Assembly (NCBI RefSeq): GCF_024730785.1
Contig: NZ_CP102830.1
Span: forward strand, 2,914,001-2,978,000
DNA: 64,000 bases
Source of the DNA: Pseudomonas sp. LS44
Lineage (GTDB): Bacteria; Pseudomonadota; Gammaproteobacteria; Pseudomonadales; Pseudomonadaceae
Reading direction: 5' to 3'
Part shown: piece after piece, positions 45,569 to 55,358 of the stretch
Numbering within the stretch: position 1 is the stretch's first letter
How the letters are laid out: each line of letters starts with the position of its first letter
The notes under the pieces: model-generated
The model's database searches: none
What the model was told of the DNA's origin: nothing
What the model saw: only the letters and a program-made list of their open reading frames with translations
Position numbers and translations under genes: made by a program

Positions 45569-46384
45569 TTGGCCAAGATCCTCGTAGTCACTTCCGGCAA
45601 GGGTGGCGTGGGTAAAACCACCACCAGCGCCGCCATCGGCACCGGCCTGGCCCTGCGCGGGCACAAGACCGTCATCGTCGACTTCGACGTCGGTCTGCGG
45701 AACCTCGATCTCATCATGGGTTGCGAACGTCGGGTGGTGTATGACTTCGTCAACGTCGTCAACGGCGAAGCCACCCTCACCCAAGCACTGATCAAAGACA
45801 AACGCTTGGAGAACCTCTACGTTCTCGCCGCCAGCCAAACCCGTGACAAAGACGCGCTGACCAAGGAAGGCGTGGAAAAAGTCATGGACGAGCTGCGCAA
45901 GAATTTCGAATACGTAGTCTGCGATTCGCCGGCGGGTATCGAAAAAGGTGCGCATCTGGCGATGTACTTCGCCGACGAAGCCGTAGTGGTGACCAATCCG
46001 GAAGTTTCCTCGGTACGCGACTCGGACCGCATGCTTGGCCTATTGGCGAGCAAATCGCGCCGTGCCGAGAACGGTGAAGAGCCGATCAAGGAACACCTGC
46101 TGCTGACTCGCTACAACCCCGAGCGCGTTTCCAAAGGTGAGATGCTCGGCGTCGAAGACGTCGAGGAAATCCTCGCCATCCGCCTGCTCGGCGTGATCCC
46201 CGAATCCCAAGCGGTACTCAAAGCCTCGAACCAGGGCGTACCGGTGATTCTTGACGACCAGAGCGACGCCGGCCAGGCGTATAGCGATGCCGTCGATCGC
46301 CTGCTCGGCAAGGAAGTCGCTCATCGTTTCCTCGATGTGCAGAAGAAAGGACTCTTGCAACGCCTGTTTGGAGGCCGTGAATGA
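45569..46384 (+). CDS. minD: Septum site-determining ATPase MinD
   Basis: A 271-residue ParA-type ATPase. The deviant Walker A is GKGGVGKTT (residues 10-18), [17 protein letters not shown] is the switch region, and the C-terminal amphipathic helix [13 protein letters not shown] binds the membrane. The start codon is TTG at 45569, since no in-frame ATG precedes MAKILVV. Its end overlaps minE by four bases. Confidence 0.96.
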   Translation: MAKILVVTSGKGGVGKTTTSAAIGTGLALRGHKTVIVDFDVGLRNLDLIMGCERRVVYDFVNVVNGEATLTQALIKDKRLENLYVLAASQTRDKDALTKEGVEKVMDELRKNFEYVVCDSPAGIEKGAHLAMYFADEAVVVTNPEVSSVRDSDRMLGLLASKSRRAENGEEPIKEHLLLTRYNPERVSKGEMLGVEDVEEILAIRLLGVIPESQAVLKASNQGVPVILDDQSDAGQAYSDAVDRLLGKEVAHRFLDVQKKGLLQRLFGGRE

Positions 46385-46635
46385 ATATTTTTGACTTCTT
46401 TCGTGAACGCAAGAAGGAATCCACCGCTTCGATCGCGAAAGAGCGTCTGCAGATCATCGTCGCCCACGAGCGCGGTCAACGCAGCAAGCCGGATTACCTC
46501 CCGGCCTTGCAGCAGGAGCTGGTCGACGTCATTCGCAAGTATGTGAACATCGACTCCGATCAGGTGCATGTGGCTTTGGAGAATCAGGGCAGCTGCTCGA
46601 TTCTCGAACTCAACATCACCCTGCCGGATCGCTGA
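46381..46635 (+). CDS. minE: Cell division topological specificity factor MinE
   Basis: An 84-residue protein with the N-terminal membrane-binding stretch [11 protein letters not shown], the MinD-contact helix ([15 protein letters not shown]) and the C-terminal dimerisation strand ([12 protein letters not shown]). It stimulates MinD ATPase and drives Min oscillation. It is coupled to minD by an ATGA overlap. Confidence 0.96.
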   Translation: MNIFDFFRERKKESTASIAKERLQIIVAHERGQRSKPDYLPALQQELVDVIRKYVNIDSDQVHVALENQGSCSILELNITLPDR

Positions 46636-46651
46636 TTCGACAGCTCAATAC

Positions 46652-46682
46652 GACGGCGGCCTAGGCCGCCGTCTGCGTTTTT
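46652..46682 (+). terminator. Intrinsic terminator of minCDE
   Basis: An 11-bp perfect palindrome GACGGCGGCCT/AGGCCGCCGTC followed by TGCGTTTTT. Confidence 0.8.
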
Positions 46683-46718
46683 GCGATACAACTTCCCGCT
46701 TCGCCCAACGAGCCTCGA

Positions 46719-47354
46719 ATGCCGCTGTCGACCATCGAAATCCTTCACCAAGACGCCGCCATTCTGGTGATCAACAAGCCAACCCTGTTGCTGTCGGTGC
46801 CCGGTCGCGCGGACGACAACAAGGACTGCCTAATCACCCGCCTGCAGGAACACGGCTATCCCGAAGCACGCATCGTGCATCGCCTGGATTGGGAAACCTC
46901 GGGGCTGATCTTGCTGGCGCGCGATGCCGACAGCCATCGTGAACTGTCCCGCCAGTTCCATGACCGGGAAACCGAGAAGGCTTACACCGCACTGTGCTGG
47001 GGGCAACCGGAACTGGATAGCGGGCGCATCGACCTGCCACTGCGCTATGACCCACCCACCAAGCCCCGTCATGTGGTGGACCATGAGCAGGGTCGTCATG
47101 CCCTGACGTTCTGGCGTGTACTGGAACGCTATGACGATTACAGCCGAGTCGAGCTGACCCCGATAACCGGCCGCTCGCATCAATTGCGCGTGCACATGCT
47201 CTCCATTGGCCATCCCCTGCTCGGCGATCGCCTGTACGCCCACCCACAGGCACTCGCTGCGCATGACCGGCTCTGCCTACACGCCAGCATGCTGGCCTTT
47301 ACCCACCCGCAGAGCGGCGAGCGTTTGCGCTTCGAGTGCCCGGCACCGTTCTGA
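46719..47354 (+). CDS. rluA: Dual-specificity rRNA/tRNA pseudouridine synthase RluA
   Basis: A 211-residue single-domain synthase with no S4 domain. Asp57 in HRLDWETSGLIL is the catalytic Asp. VINKPTLLLSVPGR near residues 17-30 and ITGRSHQLRVHM near 149-160 are the other motifs. RluA modifies U746 of 23S rRNA and U32 of tRNAs. It follows minE in the same order as in P. aeruginosa. Confidence 0.9.
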   Translation: MPLSTIEILHQDAAILVINKPTLLLSVPGRADDNKDCLITRLQEHGYPEARIVHRLDWETSGLILLARDADSHRELSRQFHDRETEKAYTALCWGQPELDSGRIDLPLRYDPPTKPRHVVDHEQGRHALTFWRVLERYDDYSRVELTPITGRSHQLRVHMLSIGHPLLGDRLYAHPQALAAHDRLCLHASMLAFTHPQSGERLRFECPAPF

Positions 47355-47401
47355 AGTAACGAATGCAGTAAACTCAGGCCATCTGCTGCTTGGAGTCCCG
47401 T

Positions 47402-48691
47402 ATGCCCGAAGACCTGAATCAAGGCCTGATCGACTTCCTCAAGGCCTCGCCCACACCCTTCCATGCCACTGTCAGCCTCAGCCGGCGCCTCGAGGCCGCG
47501 GGTTTCCGTCGACTCGACGAGCGTGACGCCTGGCAAACCGAGGCCGGCGGCCGCTATTACGTGACCCGCAACGACTCCTCGATCATCGCGTTCCGGCTAG
47601 GCAAGCGACCGCCCGTTGAGGCTGGTCTCCGGTTGGTCGGTGCCCACACCGACAGCCCCTGCCTGCGCGTCAAGCCGCAACCCGAACTGCAGCGCCAAGG
47701 CTTCTTGCAGCTCGGCGTGGAAGTTTACGGTGGCGCCCTGTTGGCTCCGTGGTTCGACCGCGACTTGTCATTGGCCGGGCGAGTCACGTTCCGCCGCGAC
47801 GGCAAGGTCGAAAGTCAGCTGATTGACTTCCAACAAGCCATCGCAGTGATCCCCAATCTGGCCATCCATCTGAATCGCGAAGCCAATCTCGGCTGGGCGA
47901 TCAATGCGCAGAACGAACTACCGCCGATCCTCGCCCAGGTTGCCGGTCACGAGCCGTATGATTTTCGCGCCTTGCTGGCGGAACAATTGACCCGCGAACA
48001 CGGCTTCAATGCCGATGCGGTGTTGGACTACGAGCTGAGCTTCTACGATACCCAGGGCGCTGCTGTGATCGGCTTGAACGGCGACTTCATTGCCGGCGCA
48101 CGCCTGGACAATCTGCTGTCCTGCTATGCCGGCCTACAGGCGTTGCTGCAGGCCGAGGGAGAGGAAAGCTGCGTGCTGGTCTGTACCGACCACGAAGAAG
48201 TTGGCTCCTGCTCGGCTTGCGGCGCGGACGGTCCGTTCCTCGAACAAGTCTTGCGCCGCCTGCTGCCGGATGGCGATGGCTATACCCGGGCGATTCAGCA
48301 GTCACTGCTGGTCTCTGCCGACAACGCGCATGGCGTGCACCCCAATTACGCCGACAAACACGACAGTAACCATGGCCCGAAGCTGAATGCTGGCCCGGTC
48401 ATCAAGATCAACAACAACCAGCGCTACGCCACCAACAGCGAAACCGCCGGATTCTTCCGTCACCTGTGCCTGGAGAACGAAGTGCCAGTACAGAGTTTCG
48501 TGGTGCGCAGTGACATGGGTTGCGGCTCGACCATTGGCCCGCTCACCGCCAGCCAACTCGGGGTACGCACCGTGGACATCGGCCTGCCGACCTTCGCCAT
48601 GCATTCCATCCGCGAACTGGCCGGCAGTCATGATCTGGCTCATCTGGTGAAGGTACTCAGCGCGTTCTATGCCAGCCCCGAGTTGGTTTGA
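47402..48691 (+). CDS. apeB: M18 family aspartyl-type aminopeptidase
   Basis: A 429-residue zinc aminopeptidase. [13 protein letters not shown] near residues 80-92 holds the first His, [13 protein letters not shown] near 239 the bridging Asp, DHEEVGSCS near 264 the catalytic Glu, and [11 protein letters not shown] appears as [11 protein letters not shown] near 383. Length is normal. The ATG at 47402 is taken as start; four more in-frame codons upstream are unlikely. Confidence 0.92.
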   Translation: MPEDLNQGLIDFLKASPTPFHATVSLSRRLEAAGFRRLDERDAWQTEAGGRYYVTRNDSSIIAFRLGKRPPVEAGLRLVGAHTDSPCLRVKPQPELQRQGFLQLGVEVYGGALLAPWFDRDLSLAGRVTFRRDGKVESQLIDFQQAIAVIPNLAIHLNREANLGWAINAQNELPPILAQVAGHEPYDFRALLAEQLTREHGFNADAVLDYELSFYDTQGAAVIGLNGDFIAGARLDNLLSCYAGLQALLQAEGEESCVLVCTDHEEVGSCSACGADGPFLEQVLRRLLPDGDGYTRAIQQSLLVSADNAHGVHPNYADKHDSNHGPKLNAGPVIKINNNQRYATNSETAGFFRHLCLENEVPVQSFVVRSDMGCGSTIGPLTASQLGVRTVDIGLPTFAMHSIRELAGSHDLAHLVKVLSAFYASPELV

Positions 48692-48748
48692 GCGATCGTG
48701 GCCCGTTAGCGCCACTCTGATGCGCGCGCACATGCGAGAGGTAGCTTG

Positions 48749-49402
48749 ATGGCTTTGGCAATTTTTGCCCTCAACGACACGTTGATCGATGGCAATTGCG
48801 CCAGTTTGTGGGCGCAATGCATGGCTGATATGGCCTGGGTAGACGGCGAGTCATACCTCGCCCGCGAGCATGAACTGATGGACCTTTATCTCCGCGACGC
48901 TCTAGCGCTGGAGGACTACCTTAAGTTCAGTCTCTCCTCTCTCGTGGGGCGCACCGCAGAAGAAGTCGCGTTCGTTGTCGAGCCTTTCGTTGAAGATGTC
49001 ATCGAGCCGCTTTTCCACAGCGACGCCATACGCTGCCTGGCCAATCACCGGGCAACGGGCGATCGTATTCTGCTGATCTCCGCCTCGGCGCATTTTCTGG
49101 TCAGTGCTATTGCCGCTCGTCTGGGGATCAGCGACGTATTGGCCATCGATCTGGAAGAAAGGCATGGGAGCTATAGCGGCCATACCGAGGGCGAACTGCC
49201 TTATCGGGAAGGCAAACTGACGCGCTTGCAGGCTTGGCTGGAAGAGCACACCGAAACGCTGGATGGCGCCTCCTTTTACTCTGCCTCCCACAATGACTTG
49301 GCCCTGCTGAGCCAGGTCAGCAGGCCGCATGTGGTAAACCCCGACGCGTCTCTACAAGAGCATGCGAAACAGGCTAAATGGCCAATTCTCAGCTGGCGAT
49401 GA
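48749..49402 (+). CDS. HAD-IB family protein with lost catalytic aspartates
   Basis: A 217-residue protein of the SerB-like HAD subfamily IB. The fold marks are clear: IFxLxxTLIDGxCASLW at the start, LLISASAHFLV near residue 108 (motif II), a Lys156 in YREGKLTRLQ, and FYSASHNDLALL near 176-187. The motif I aspartates of the family (DxDxT) are Ala7 and Asn9 here, and the first Asp of the late DSxND motif is Ala179. With no nucleophile, phosphatase activity is not expected. GAGAGG before the ATG and an intact frame argue that it is still expressed. Confidence 0.8.
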   Translation: MALAIFALNDTLIDGNCASLWAQCMADMAWVDGESYLAREHELMDLYLRDALALEDYLKFSLSSLVGRTAEEVAFVVEPFVEDVIEPLFHSDAIRCLANHRATGDRILLISASAHFLVSAIAARLGISDVLAIDLEERHGSYSGHTEGELPYREGKLTRLQAWLEEHTETLDGASFYSASHNDLALLSQVSRPHVVNPDASLQEHAKQAKWPILSWR

Positions 49403-49482
49403 TCTCATTGATGCCTTTCAATCCGAGGGAGGGAGCAGAGCTACCTGCTCCTCCATTGCCTAGCTAGGCGCGAACTTCGTTT

Positions 49483-50445
49483 TCAGACAAGGCTGTCGTC
49501 GATCACCAAAACCAGCTTGCCGGATACCGTGTTGGTCGCCAACTCGGCGAAAGCCACCTCCGCATCCTGAACCGCGTAGCTACGCTCTAATTGCGGACGC
49601 AAGCGGCCTTCGTCAAATAATGGCCATACGTGCTGGCCCAGATCCCCGAGGAGATCGGCCTTGAACTGATCATCACGAGTGCGCAATGTCGAGCCGATCA
49701 GCTGCACCCGCTTACCGAGCAACAGCGCCAAATCCAGCTCGGCCTTACGACCGCCCATCAGGCCAATATTCACCCAACGGCCATCGCGGGCCAGCAGCTC
49801 AAGATTCAACGCTGCATAATTTCCGCCGACCGGATCGAGAATTACATCGAACGGGCCAAAATCGCGCAGACCTTGCAGATCCTCGCCACGGATCACCCCA
49901 CCTTGCGCACCTAACGCGTCACAGTAAGCCAAGCGTTCGGCCGAGCCGACACTGACCCAGCAGGGGCTGCCAAAGGCCTTACACAGTTGAATGGCTGCCG
50001 AACCGACCCCGCTGGCCCCGGCATGCAACAGCACTTTTTCGCCGGGTTTAAGGCCGGCCAGCTGAAACAAATTGAGCCATGCGGTGGCGTACACTTCCGG
50101 CAATGCCGCTGCTTCCAGCAGACTCAGCGTTTCTGGCGCCGGCAACACATGGCGAGCATCGACTACCACCTCTTCGGCCATCCCACCGCCAGCCAGCAGA
50201 GTGCAAACCCGATCCCCGACCTTCCAGGAACTACCCGCGCCGACCTCGCTGATCACCCCCGCGCATTCCAAGCCGAGAATATCGCTGGCTCCTGGCGGCG
50301 GTGCATACAGACCGGCGCGCTGAAGCAAATCAGCCCGATTGAGACCAGCGGCCGCCACACGGATACGAACCTGGCCGACATCGCATATCGGACTCTCCGC
50401 ATCTCCCCATTCCACGCGTCCCTCAACGCCTTGCAATGCCTTCAC
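49483..50445 (-). CDS. NAD(P)H-quinone oxidoreductase (zeta-crystallin/PIG3 type)
   Basis: A 320-residue zinc-free MDR enzyme. AAAGLNRADLLQRAGLYAPPPGAS near residues 31-54 is the PIG3-type substrate region, and LLHAGASGVGSAAIQLCKA near 143-161 the NADPH site. LRTRDDQFKADL near 260 is typical of PIG3. The GTG at 50445 is chosen since GGAGG stands six bases ahead and the next residues (KALQGVEGRVEW) begin the family alignment. Confidence 0.9.
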   Translation of the reverse strand: MKALQGVEGRVEWGDAESPICDVGQVRIRVAAAGLNRADLLQRAGLYAPPPGASDILGLECAGVISEVGAGSSWKVGDRVCTLLAGGGMAEEVVVDARHVLPAPETLSLLEAAALPEVYATAWLNLFQLAGLKPGEKVLLHAGASGVGSAAIQLCKAFGSPCWVSVGSAERLAYCDALGAQGGVIRGEDLQGLRDFGPFDVILDPVGGNYAALNLELLARDGRWVNIGLMGGRKAELDLALLLGKRVQLIGSTLRTRDDQFKADLLGDLGQHVWPLFDEGRLRPQLERSYAVQDAEVAFAELATNTVSGKLVLVIDDSLV

Positions 50446-50582
50446 GGTGCCTCCATAGTGAATCTGGACTGAGCCTGGCGCCATGCGCCGGGCTTTTTGC
50501 ATTTCGCGACGGACTCCCATTGAACCGTCGCACTTAAAGACGGCCTAATATGCGTTATCAACCGCCATCACGTCGAATCAGC

Positions 50583-52664
50583 ATGAAGCGCTTCCTTCCC
50601 AGCAGCACCCTTGCCCTATTCCTAGGTTTCAGTGCCTTGTCGGCGTTCGCCGCAACTGGCAGTGCAAATAAATGGGACAGTCTTCAGCCCGACCGCGAGC
50701 AGGTGATCGCCAGCCTCAACGTGGTGGAACTGCTCAAACGCCATCACTACAGCAAGCCGCCACTCAACGACGCCCGCTCGGTAATCATTTACGACAGCTA
50801 TTTGAAACTCCTCGATCCGGCGCGCAGCTATTTCACCGCGGCAGATATCGCCGCGTTCGACAAATGGCAGACCAAGTTCGACGACTTACTGAAGAGCGGT
50901 GATCTGGCCCCAGGTTTTTTCATCTACAAACGCCATTTGGACCGAGTAAGACAGCGTGTTGATTTCGCCCTTGCCGAGCTCAACAAAGGTGTCGACAAGA
51001 TGGATTTCAGCGTCGACGAAAGTCTCCAGACAGACCGCGAAAAAGCTCCTTGGGCGAAGAACACCGCCGAGCTGGACGACCTGTGGCGCAAACGCGTGAA
51101 AGACGAAGTGCTGCGTCTGAAAATTGCCGGCAAAGAGCCCAAGGCCATCCAGGAACAGCTGATCAAGCGCTACAAAAATCAGTTGGCACGCCTCGAGCAG
51201 ACTCGCAGCGAAGACATTTTCCAGGCCTACATCAACGTCTTCGCCCAGTCCTATGATCCGCACACTAACTATCTGTCGCCGGACAACGCGGAAAACTTCG
51301 ATATCAATATGAGCCTGTCGCTGGAAGGTATCGGTGCCGTGCTGCAGAGCGATAACGATCACGTCAAAATCGTCCGCTTGGTTCCAGCCGGCCCTGCCGA
51401 AAAGAGCAAGCAAGTCGCCCCAGCCGACAAGATCATCGGCGTGGCACAAGGTAACGGCGAGATGGTCGATGTAGTCGGCTGGCGACTGGACGAAGTGGTC
51501 AAGCTGATTCGCGGACCCAAAGGCTCGGTGGTCCGCCTTGAAGTGCTTCCGGCCAGCAATGCGCCCAACGACCAGACCAGCAAAGTGGTATCGATCACCC
51601 GCGAGGCGGTGAAGCTTGAAGAGCAGGCCGCGAAGAAGTCCGTCCTCAAGCTCGACCATGAAGGCCGCAAATATACGCTTGGGGTGATTGAAATCCCGGC
51701 CTTCTACCTTGATTTCAAGGCCTTCCGCGCTGGCGATCCTAACTACAAAAGCACCACCCGCGATGTAAAACGGCTGATCGGCGAACTGCAGAAAGAAAAG
51801 GTCGACGGCATCGTCATCGATTTACGCAACAACGGCGGCGGTTCCCTGCAGGAAGCCACTGAGCTGACAGGCTTGTTTATCAATCAAGGGCCTACCGTAC
51901 TGGTGCGCAACAGCGATGGCCGCGTCGACGTGCTCGCCGATGAGAATCCTGGTGCCTACTACACCGGTCCTCTGGCTTTGCTGGTCAACCGCCTTTCGGC
52001 GTCCGCGTCGGAGATCTTTGCCGGCGCCATGCAGGATTATCACCGCGCCTTGATCATCGGTGGACAAACCTTCGGCAAAGGCACTGTGCAAACCATTCAG
52101 CCGCTCAATCACGGTGAACTGAAGCTGACCTTGGCCAAGTTCTATCGCGTTTCCGGACAAAGTACCCAGCACCAAGGCGTACTCCCGGACATTGAGTACC
52201 CAGCAGTCGTGGATACCAAGGAAATCGGCGAAAGCGCTCTGCCTGAGGCGATGCCCTGGGACAGTATTCGCCCGGCAATCCAGCAGGAAAACGATCCGCT
52301 CAAGCCATTCCTCAGCGAACTCAAGGCCCGTCACGATGCCCGCGCGGCAAAAAATCCGGACTTCGTGTTTACTCGCGACCGCCTGGCGCTGGCACAGAAA
52401 CTGATGCATGACACCGTCGTCAGTCTCAACGAAACCCAGCGACGCGCCCAGCATGCCGATATCGATGCCCAGCAGTTGGCAATGGAGAACACTCGACGCA
52501 AAGCCAAGGGCGAAGAAGCGTTGAAGGAGTTAAAGCAGGAAGATGAGGATGCGTTGCCGACCGAAAGTGAGAAGCTGAAACCGGAAGACGACGCGTATTT
52601 GGTGGAAAGCGGCCAAATCATGCTCGATTTCCTAGGTCTGAACTCGGCGGTTGCCAAGCACTGA
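50583..52664 (+). CDS. prc: Tail-specific periplasmic protease Prc/CtpA (S41A)
   Basis: A 693-residue periplasmic protease. A signal peptide (1-24) is followed by a DUF3340-type N-terminal domain, a PDZ domain near residues 240-330 (GIGAVLQSDND) and the S41 core. SASASEIF holds Ser474 and FGKGTVQ holds Lys499, the Ser-Lys dyad 25 residues apart as in E. coli Tsp. The C-terminal acidic helix has EEALKELKQEDEDALP. In pseudomonads the family (AlgO) can affect alginate control. An in-frame ATG 11 codons earlier is possible. Confidence 0.93.
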   Translation: MKRFLPSSTLALFLGFSALSAFAATGSANKWDSLQPDREQVIASLNVVELLKRHHYSKPPLNDARSVIIYDSYLKLLDPARSYFTAADIAAFDKWQTKFDDLLKSGDLAPGFFIYKRHLDRVRQRVDFALAELNKGVDKMDFSVDESLQTDREKAPWAKNTAELDDLWRKRVKDEVLRLKIAGKEPKAIQEQLIKRYKNQLARLEQTRSEDIFQAYINVFAQSYDPHTNYLSPDNAENFDINMSLSLEGIGAVLQSDNDHVKIVRLVPAGPAEKSKQVAPADKIIGVAQGNGEMVDVVGWRLDEVVKLIRGPKGSVVRLEVLPASNAPNDQTSKVVSITREAVKLEEQAAKKSVLKLDHEGRKYTLGVIEIPAFYLDFKAFRAGDPNYKSTTRDVKRLIGELQKEKVDGIVIDLRNNGGGSLQEATELTGLFINQGPTVLVRNSDGRVDVLADENPGAYYTGPLALLVNRLSASASEIFAGAMQDYHRALIIGGQTFGKGTVQTIQPLNHGELKLTLAKFYRVSGQSTQHQGVLPDIEYPAVVDTKEIGESALPEAMPWDSIRPAIQQENDPLKPFLSELKARHDARAAKNPDFVFTRDRLALAQKLMHDTVVSLNETQRRAQHADIDAQQLAMENTRRKAKGEEALKELKQEDEDALPTESEKLKPEDDAYLVESGQIMLDFLGLNSAVAKH

Positions 52665-52695
52665 CATCATAGCGTCACCATTCTGTCGTGAAATA

Positions 52696-52727
52696 AGGGG
52701 CTGATAGCGATATCAGCCCCTTTTATT
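52696..52727 (+). terminator. Intrinsic terminator of prc
   Basis: GGGGCTGATA-gcga-TATCAGCCCC followed by TTTTATTTT, 32 bases past the stop. Confidence 0.9.
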
Positions 52728-52746
52728 TTGCCGACCGAGAGCTTCC

Positions 52747-54507
52747 ATGACCGTCACCGAGCAGTTGAGCGCGCTGGATTTGATCCTCGCTCACGGCGAC
52801 TTGCACAGCCTGTTCCAACCGATTCTGTCACTCTCCGAACGACGCATTCTCGGCTATGAGGCTCTGACCAGGGGCCCATCCAATAGCCCCCTGCACTCAC
52901 CCATCAACCTGTTCGGCGTGGCCCGTCATGCCGGTCGCTTGAGCGAACTGGAGTTGGCCTGCCGAAAAAGCGCTTGTCGCCGCTTCAGCGAACAGCAGCT
53001 TGAGGGAAAGCTGTTTCTCAACGTTTCGCCAGAGTCCTTGCTAGACCCTCACTACCAGCCTGGCCGCACGTTACAACTGCTGCAGAAATTCGGTATCTGT
53101 CCCGAGCGCGTGGTGATCGAGTTGACGGAGCAGTCGCCGACCGAGGACTTCGCACTGCTCGATACCGCACTACACCACTATCGGGCGATGGGCTTTTCAA
53201 TAGCCTTGGACGACCTTGGCGCCGGCTACTCCAGTCTGCGCCTGTGGTCCGAACTACGCCCCGATTACGTGAAGATCGATCGACACTTCATCGACGGCAT
53301 TCATCAGGATGCAGTCAAGCGCGAGTTCGTCGAATCCATTCTGAAAATGGCCAAAGCGTCGCGGGCACAAGTCATAGCCGAGGGTATCGAGCGGCCAGAG
53401 GAGCTCGATGTACTGGCGGAAATGGGTGTGGATTTGGTTCAGGGCTACCTGCTCTGCCGCCCGCAAGAACAGCCCATTCGTGACGCGCGCAGTTTGCTGC
53501 CGCTCCTACAGACCAACAGCGCGGCAATCAGCGAAGAAGGAAGCGACCTCAGCGCGCTGCTTATCGAACAGCAGGCAGTCAGTCATGACCGAGCGATCGC
53601 CGAGGTGCTGGATGCCTTTCGCGTGCAGGCAAATTTGAATTCGCTGGCGGTGCTCGACGAACAAGGGCAACCAATGGGCATCGTGCATCGCCATTCGTTA
53701 TCGGATGCCCTGCTCAAGCCGTTTGCCACCGATCTGCTGGCGCGCAAGCCGATCAGCCGACTGATGAGCATTGATTTTCTCGCCATCGAAATCGATCAAT
53801 CGCTACAGAAAGCCAGCCGACTGTTGACCAGCCGGGCACGTCAACGCATCGAGGAAGATTTCATTATCACTCGCAGAGGTCACTACGCGGGCCTGGGGCG
53901 GGTTATCGATGTGCTGAAGCTGATTACCGAGTTGAAGATTCAGCAAGCTCGCCACGCAAATCCACTCACGCTTTTGCCCGGGAATGTACCCATTCAGCAA
54001 TGCCTGACCCGTCTTCTGCAGCAAACCCGCCAAGCCGTGATCTGCTACGTGGATATCGATAGCTTCAAACCCTTCAACGATTTGTATGGCTACGCCAAAG
54101 GGGACGAAGTGCTGCTCTGCCTGGCGCAGTGCTTGAAGGAGCAAGTCGACCCGGCGCGCGATTTTGTCGGCCATATTGGCGGTGACGATTTTCTATTGGT
54201 GATGGGCTCGGAAGATTGGCGCAGCCGTCTCAATCGATTGCTCGAAGATTTTCAGGGGCAATGTCGGCGTTTCTATCACGCCGAGCATCTCCAAGCGGGT
54301 TGCTTCACTGGCCATAATCGCCAAGGTCAGCGCGAGGAATATCCGTTGCTATCACTGTCTGTCGGCGTCGTGCAGTTGCATCCACAAAGCTGCGAACAAC
54401 TGGATGCCAGCCAACTGGCGAGCCTGGCCTCGGAGGCCAAGCGCCACGCCAAAGGTGTGCCTGGCTATAGCCTGCATATCATCGATACGCTGAAGCTCTC
54501 GGCCTAA
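52747..54507 (+). CDS. EAL-CBS-GGDEF cyclic-di-GMP protein
   Basis: A 586-residue soluble protein. The N-terminal EAL domain (to about residue 250) has YEALTRG (EAL at 38-40), ELTEQSP near 125 and DDLGAGYSSL near 157, so the phosphodiesterase residues look intact. A middle region (about 265-400) resembles a CBS pair. The C-terminal GGDEF domain has GGDDF at 478-482 instead of GG[D/E]EF, so diguanylate cyclase activity is uncertain. No membrane segments; a cytoplasmic c-di-GMP phosphodiesterase with a sensory or regulatory GGDEF is the likely role. Confidence 0.9.
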   Translation: MTVTEQLSALDLILAHGDLHSLFQPILSLSERRILGYEALTRGPSNSPLHSPINLFGVARHAGRLSELELACRKSACRRFSEQQLEGKLFLNVSPESLLDPHYQPGRTLQLLQKFGICPERVVIELTEQSPTEDFALLDTALHHYRAMGFSIALDDLGAGYSSLRLWSELRPDYVKIDRHFIDGIHQDAVKREFVESILKMAKASRAQVIAEGIERPEELDVLAEMGVDLVQGYLLCRPQEQPIRDARSLLPLLQTNSAAISEEGSDLSALLIEQQAVSHDRAIAEVLDAFRVQANLNSLAVLDEQGQPMGIVHRHSLSDALLKPFATDLLARKPISRLMSIDFLAIEIDQSLQKASRLLTSRARQRIEEDFIITRRGHYAGLGRVIDVLKLITELKIQQARHANPLTLLPGNVPIQQCLTRLLQQTRQAVICYVDIDSFKPFNDLYGYAKGDEVLLCLAQCLKEQVDPARDFVGHIGGDDFLLVMGSEDWRSRLNRLLEDFQGQCRRFYHAEHLQAGCFTGHNRQGQREEYPLLSLSVGVVQLHPQSCEQLDASQLASLASEAKRHAKGVPGYSLHIIDTLKLSA

Positions 54508-54520
54508 CTGCTTGCGGCTC

Positions 54521-54991
54521 TCAGAGACCGCGCTCGCTAGCCAGCGCGGCATAACGGTCAGCCTGCTGCGTATCGGCTGGCAAGCCTGCACCACCGGTAC
54601 GGTACAGCTCGGCCAAACGCCGGCTCGCCAGCGGATGCCCTGCATTGGACGCCAGAACCCACCAGCGTGCAGCTTCGCGGCCATCTGGTGCTTGGCGGCT
54701 ATCGCCGGCCAGGCTTAGCACACCGAGCTGGTAAGCGGCTTTACCGTCACCCGCTGTTGCCGCCTGGCGTAACAAGCGAATGCCCTCCTCACGCGAACCA
54801 AATCCCTGGCCGCGAAATATCAGCAGATGCCCGTAGAAGCTTTGTGCGGACTGATCGCCTAAAGCGGCCAGGCGAGAAAATTGACCCTGCATCCATTGCC
54901 AAGCGCGAGGCTGGCGAACCAACCACGCCCAACGCATCAGTCGCCGCGCGCACCAATAGCCGAGCCGCGCACGCAGCTGCCAGAGCCACAT
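54521..54991 (-). CDS. Sel1-repeat protein
   Basis: A 156-residue protein with a basic/aromatic N-terminus (MWLWQLRARLGYWCARR) and three Sel1-like repeats: AALGDQSAQSFYGHLLIFRG, AATAGDGKAAYQLGVLSLAG and ASNAGHPLASRRLAELYRTG. Sel1 repeats mediate protein contacts. GAGGA lies eight bases before the ATG, and the start is one base after the stop of the upstream gene. It ends the small three-gene operon 55672-54521. Confidence 0.82.
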   Translation of the reverse strand: MWLWQLRARLGYWCARRLMRWAWLVRQPRAWQWMQGQFSRLAALGDQSAQSFYGHLLIFRGQGFGSREEGIRLLRQAATAGDGKAAYQLGVLSLAGDSRQAPDGREAARWWVLASNAGHPLASRRLAELYRTGGAGLPADTQQADRYAALASERGL

Positions 54992-54992
54992 G

Positions 54993-55358
54993 TCAGCAAT
55001 CCTCGGGATAGCTGAACTCAAATACTCGCACCACTTCCGCTGCATGCCAGGATGCTGCTGCCACGCCATCGGGAGGACCGGCAAAGCGTCCCAGATGTAC
55101 CACGCTGTCGAAGAAACCTGTGCGCGGCAAGCGGCTTGCCCCCTGACTGATGACCAACGCGCTGCGTAACGGCCGGTCGGCGCGCGCATCCAAGGCCGCC
55201 AAGTGTTCCAAGGCGGCAGTCAGGGTCTGCATGGCCGGGGTGGGCAGTTCCAAACGTTCAATGAGAGCTCGATAGGTCAGGAGATGACGCTGTCGCCGTG
55301 CATCTTCAAGCTCGCCAAGAAGCGCCTGCCAATGCTGTCGACTGATCCGTACACTCAA
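54993..55358 (-). CDS. Uncharacterised 121-residue protein
   Basis: A mostly helical, cytoplasmic-looking protein. After a start at TTG (55358), which overlaps the upstream stop as TTGA and has GGGGAAGAGG ahead, it reads VRISRQHWQALLGELEDARRQ, then TYRALIERLELP, then RADRPLRSALVISQGASR and WHAAEVVRVFEFSYPEDC. I do not recognise the family. The tight coupling to a helix-turn-helix gene and a Sel1 gene suggests a shared role. Confidence 0.6.
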   Translation of the reverse strand: MSVRISRQHWQALLGELEDARRQRHLLTYRALIERLELPTPAMQTLTAALEHLAALDARADRPLRSALVISQGASRLPRTGFFDSVVHLGRFAGPPDGVAAASWHAAEVVRVFEFSYPEDC

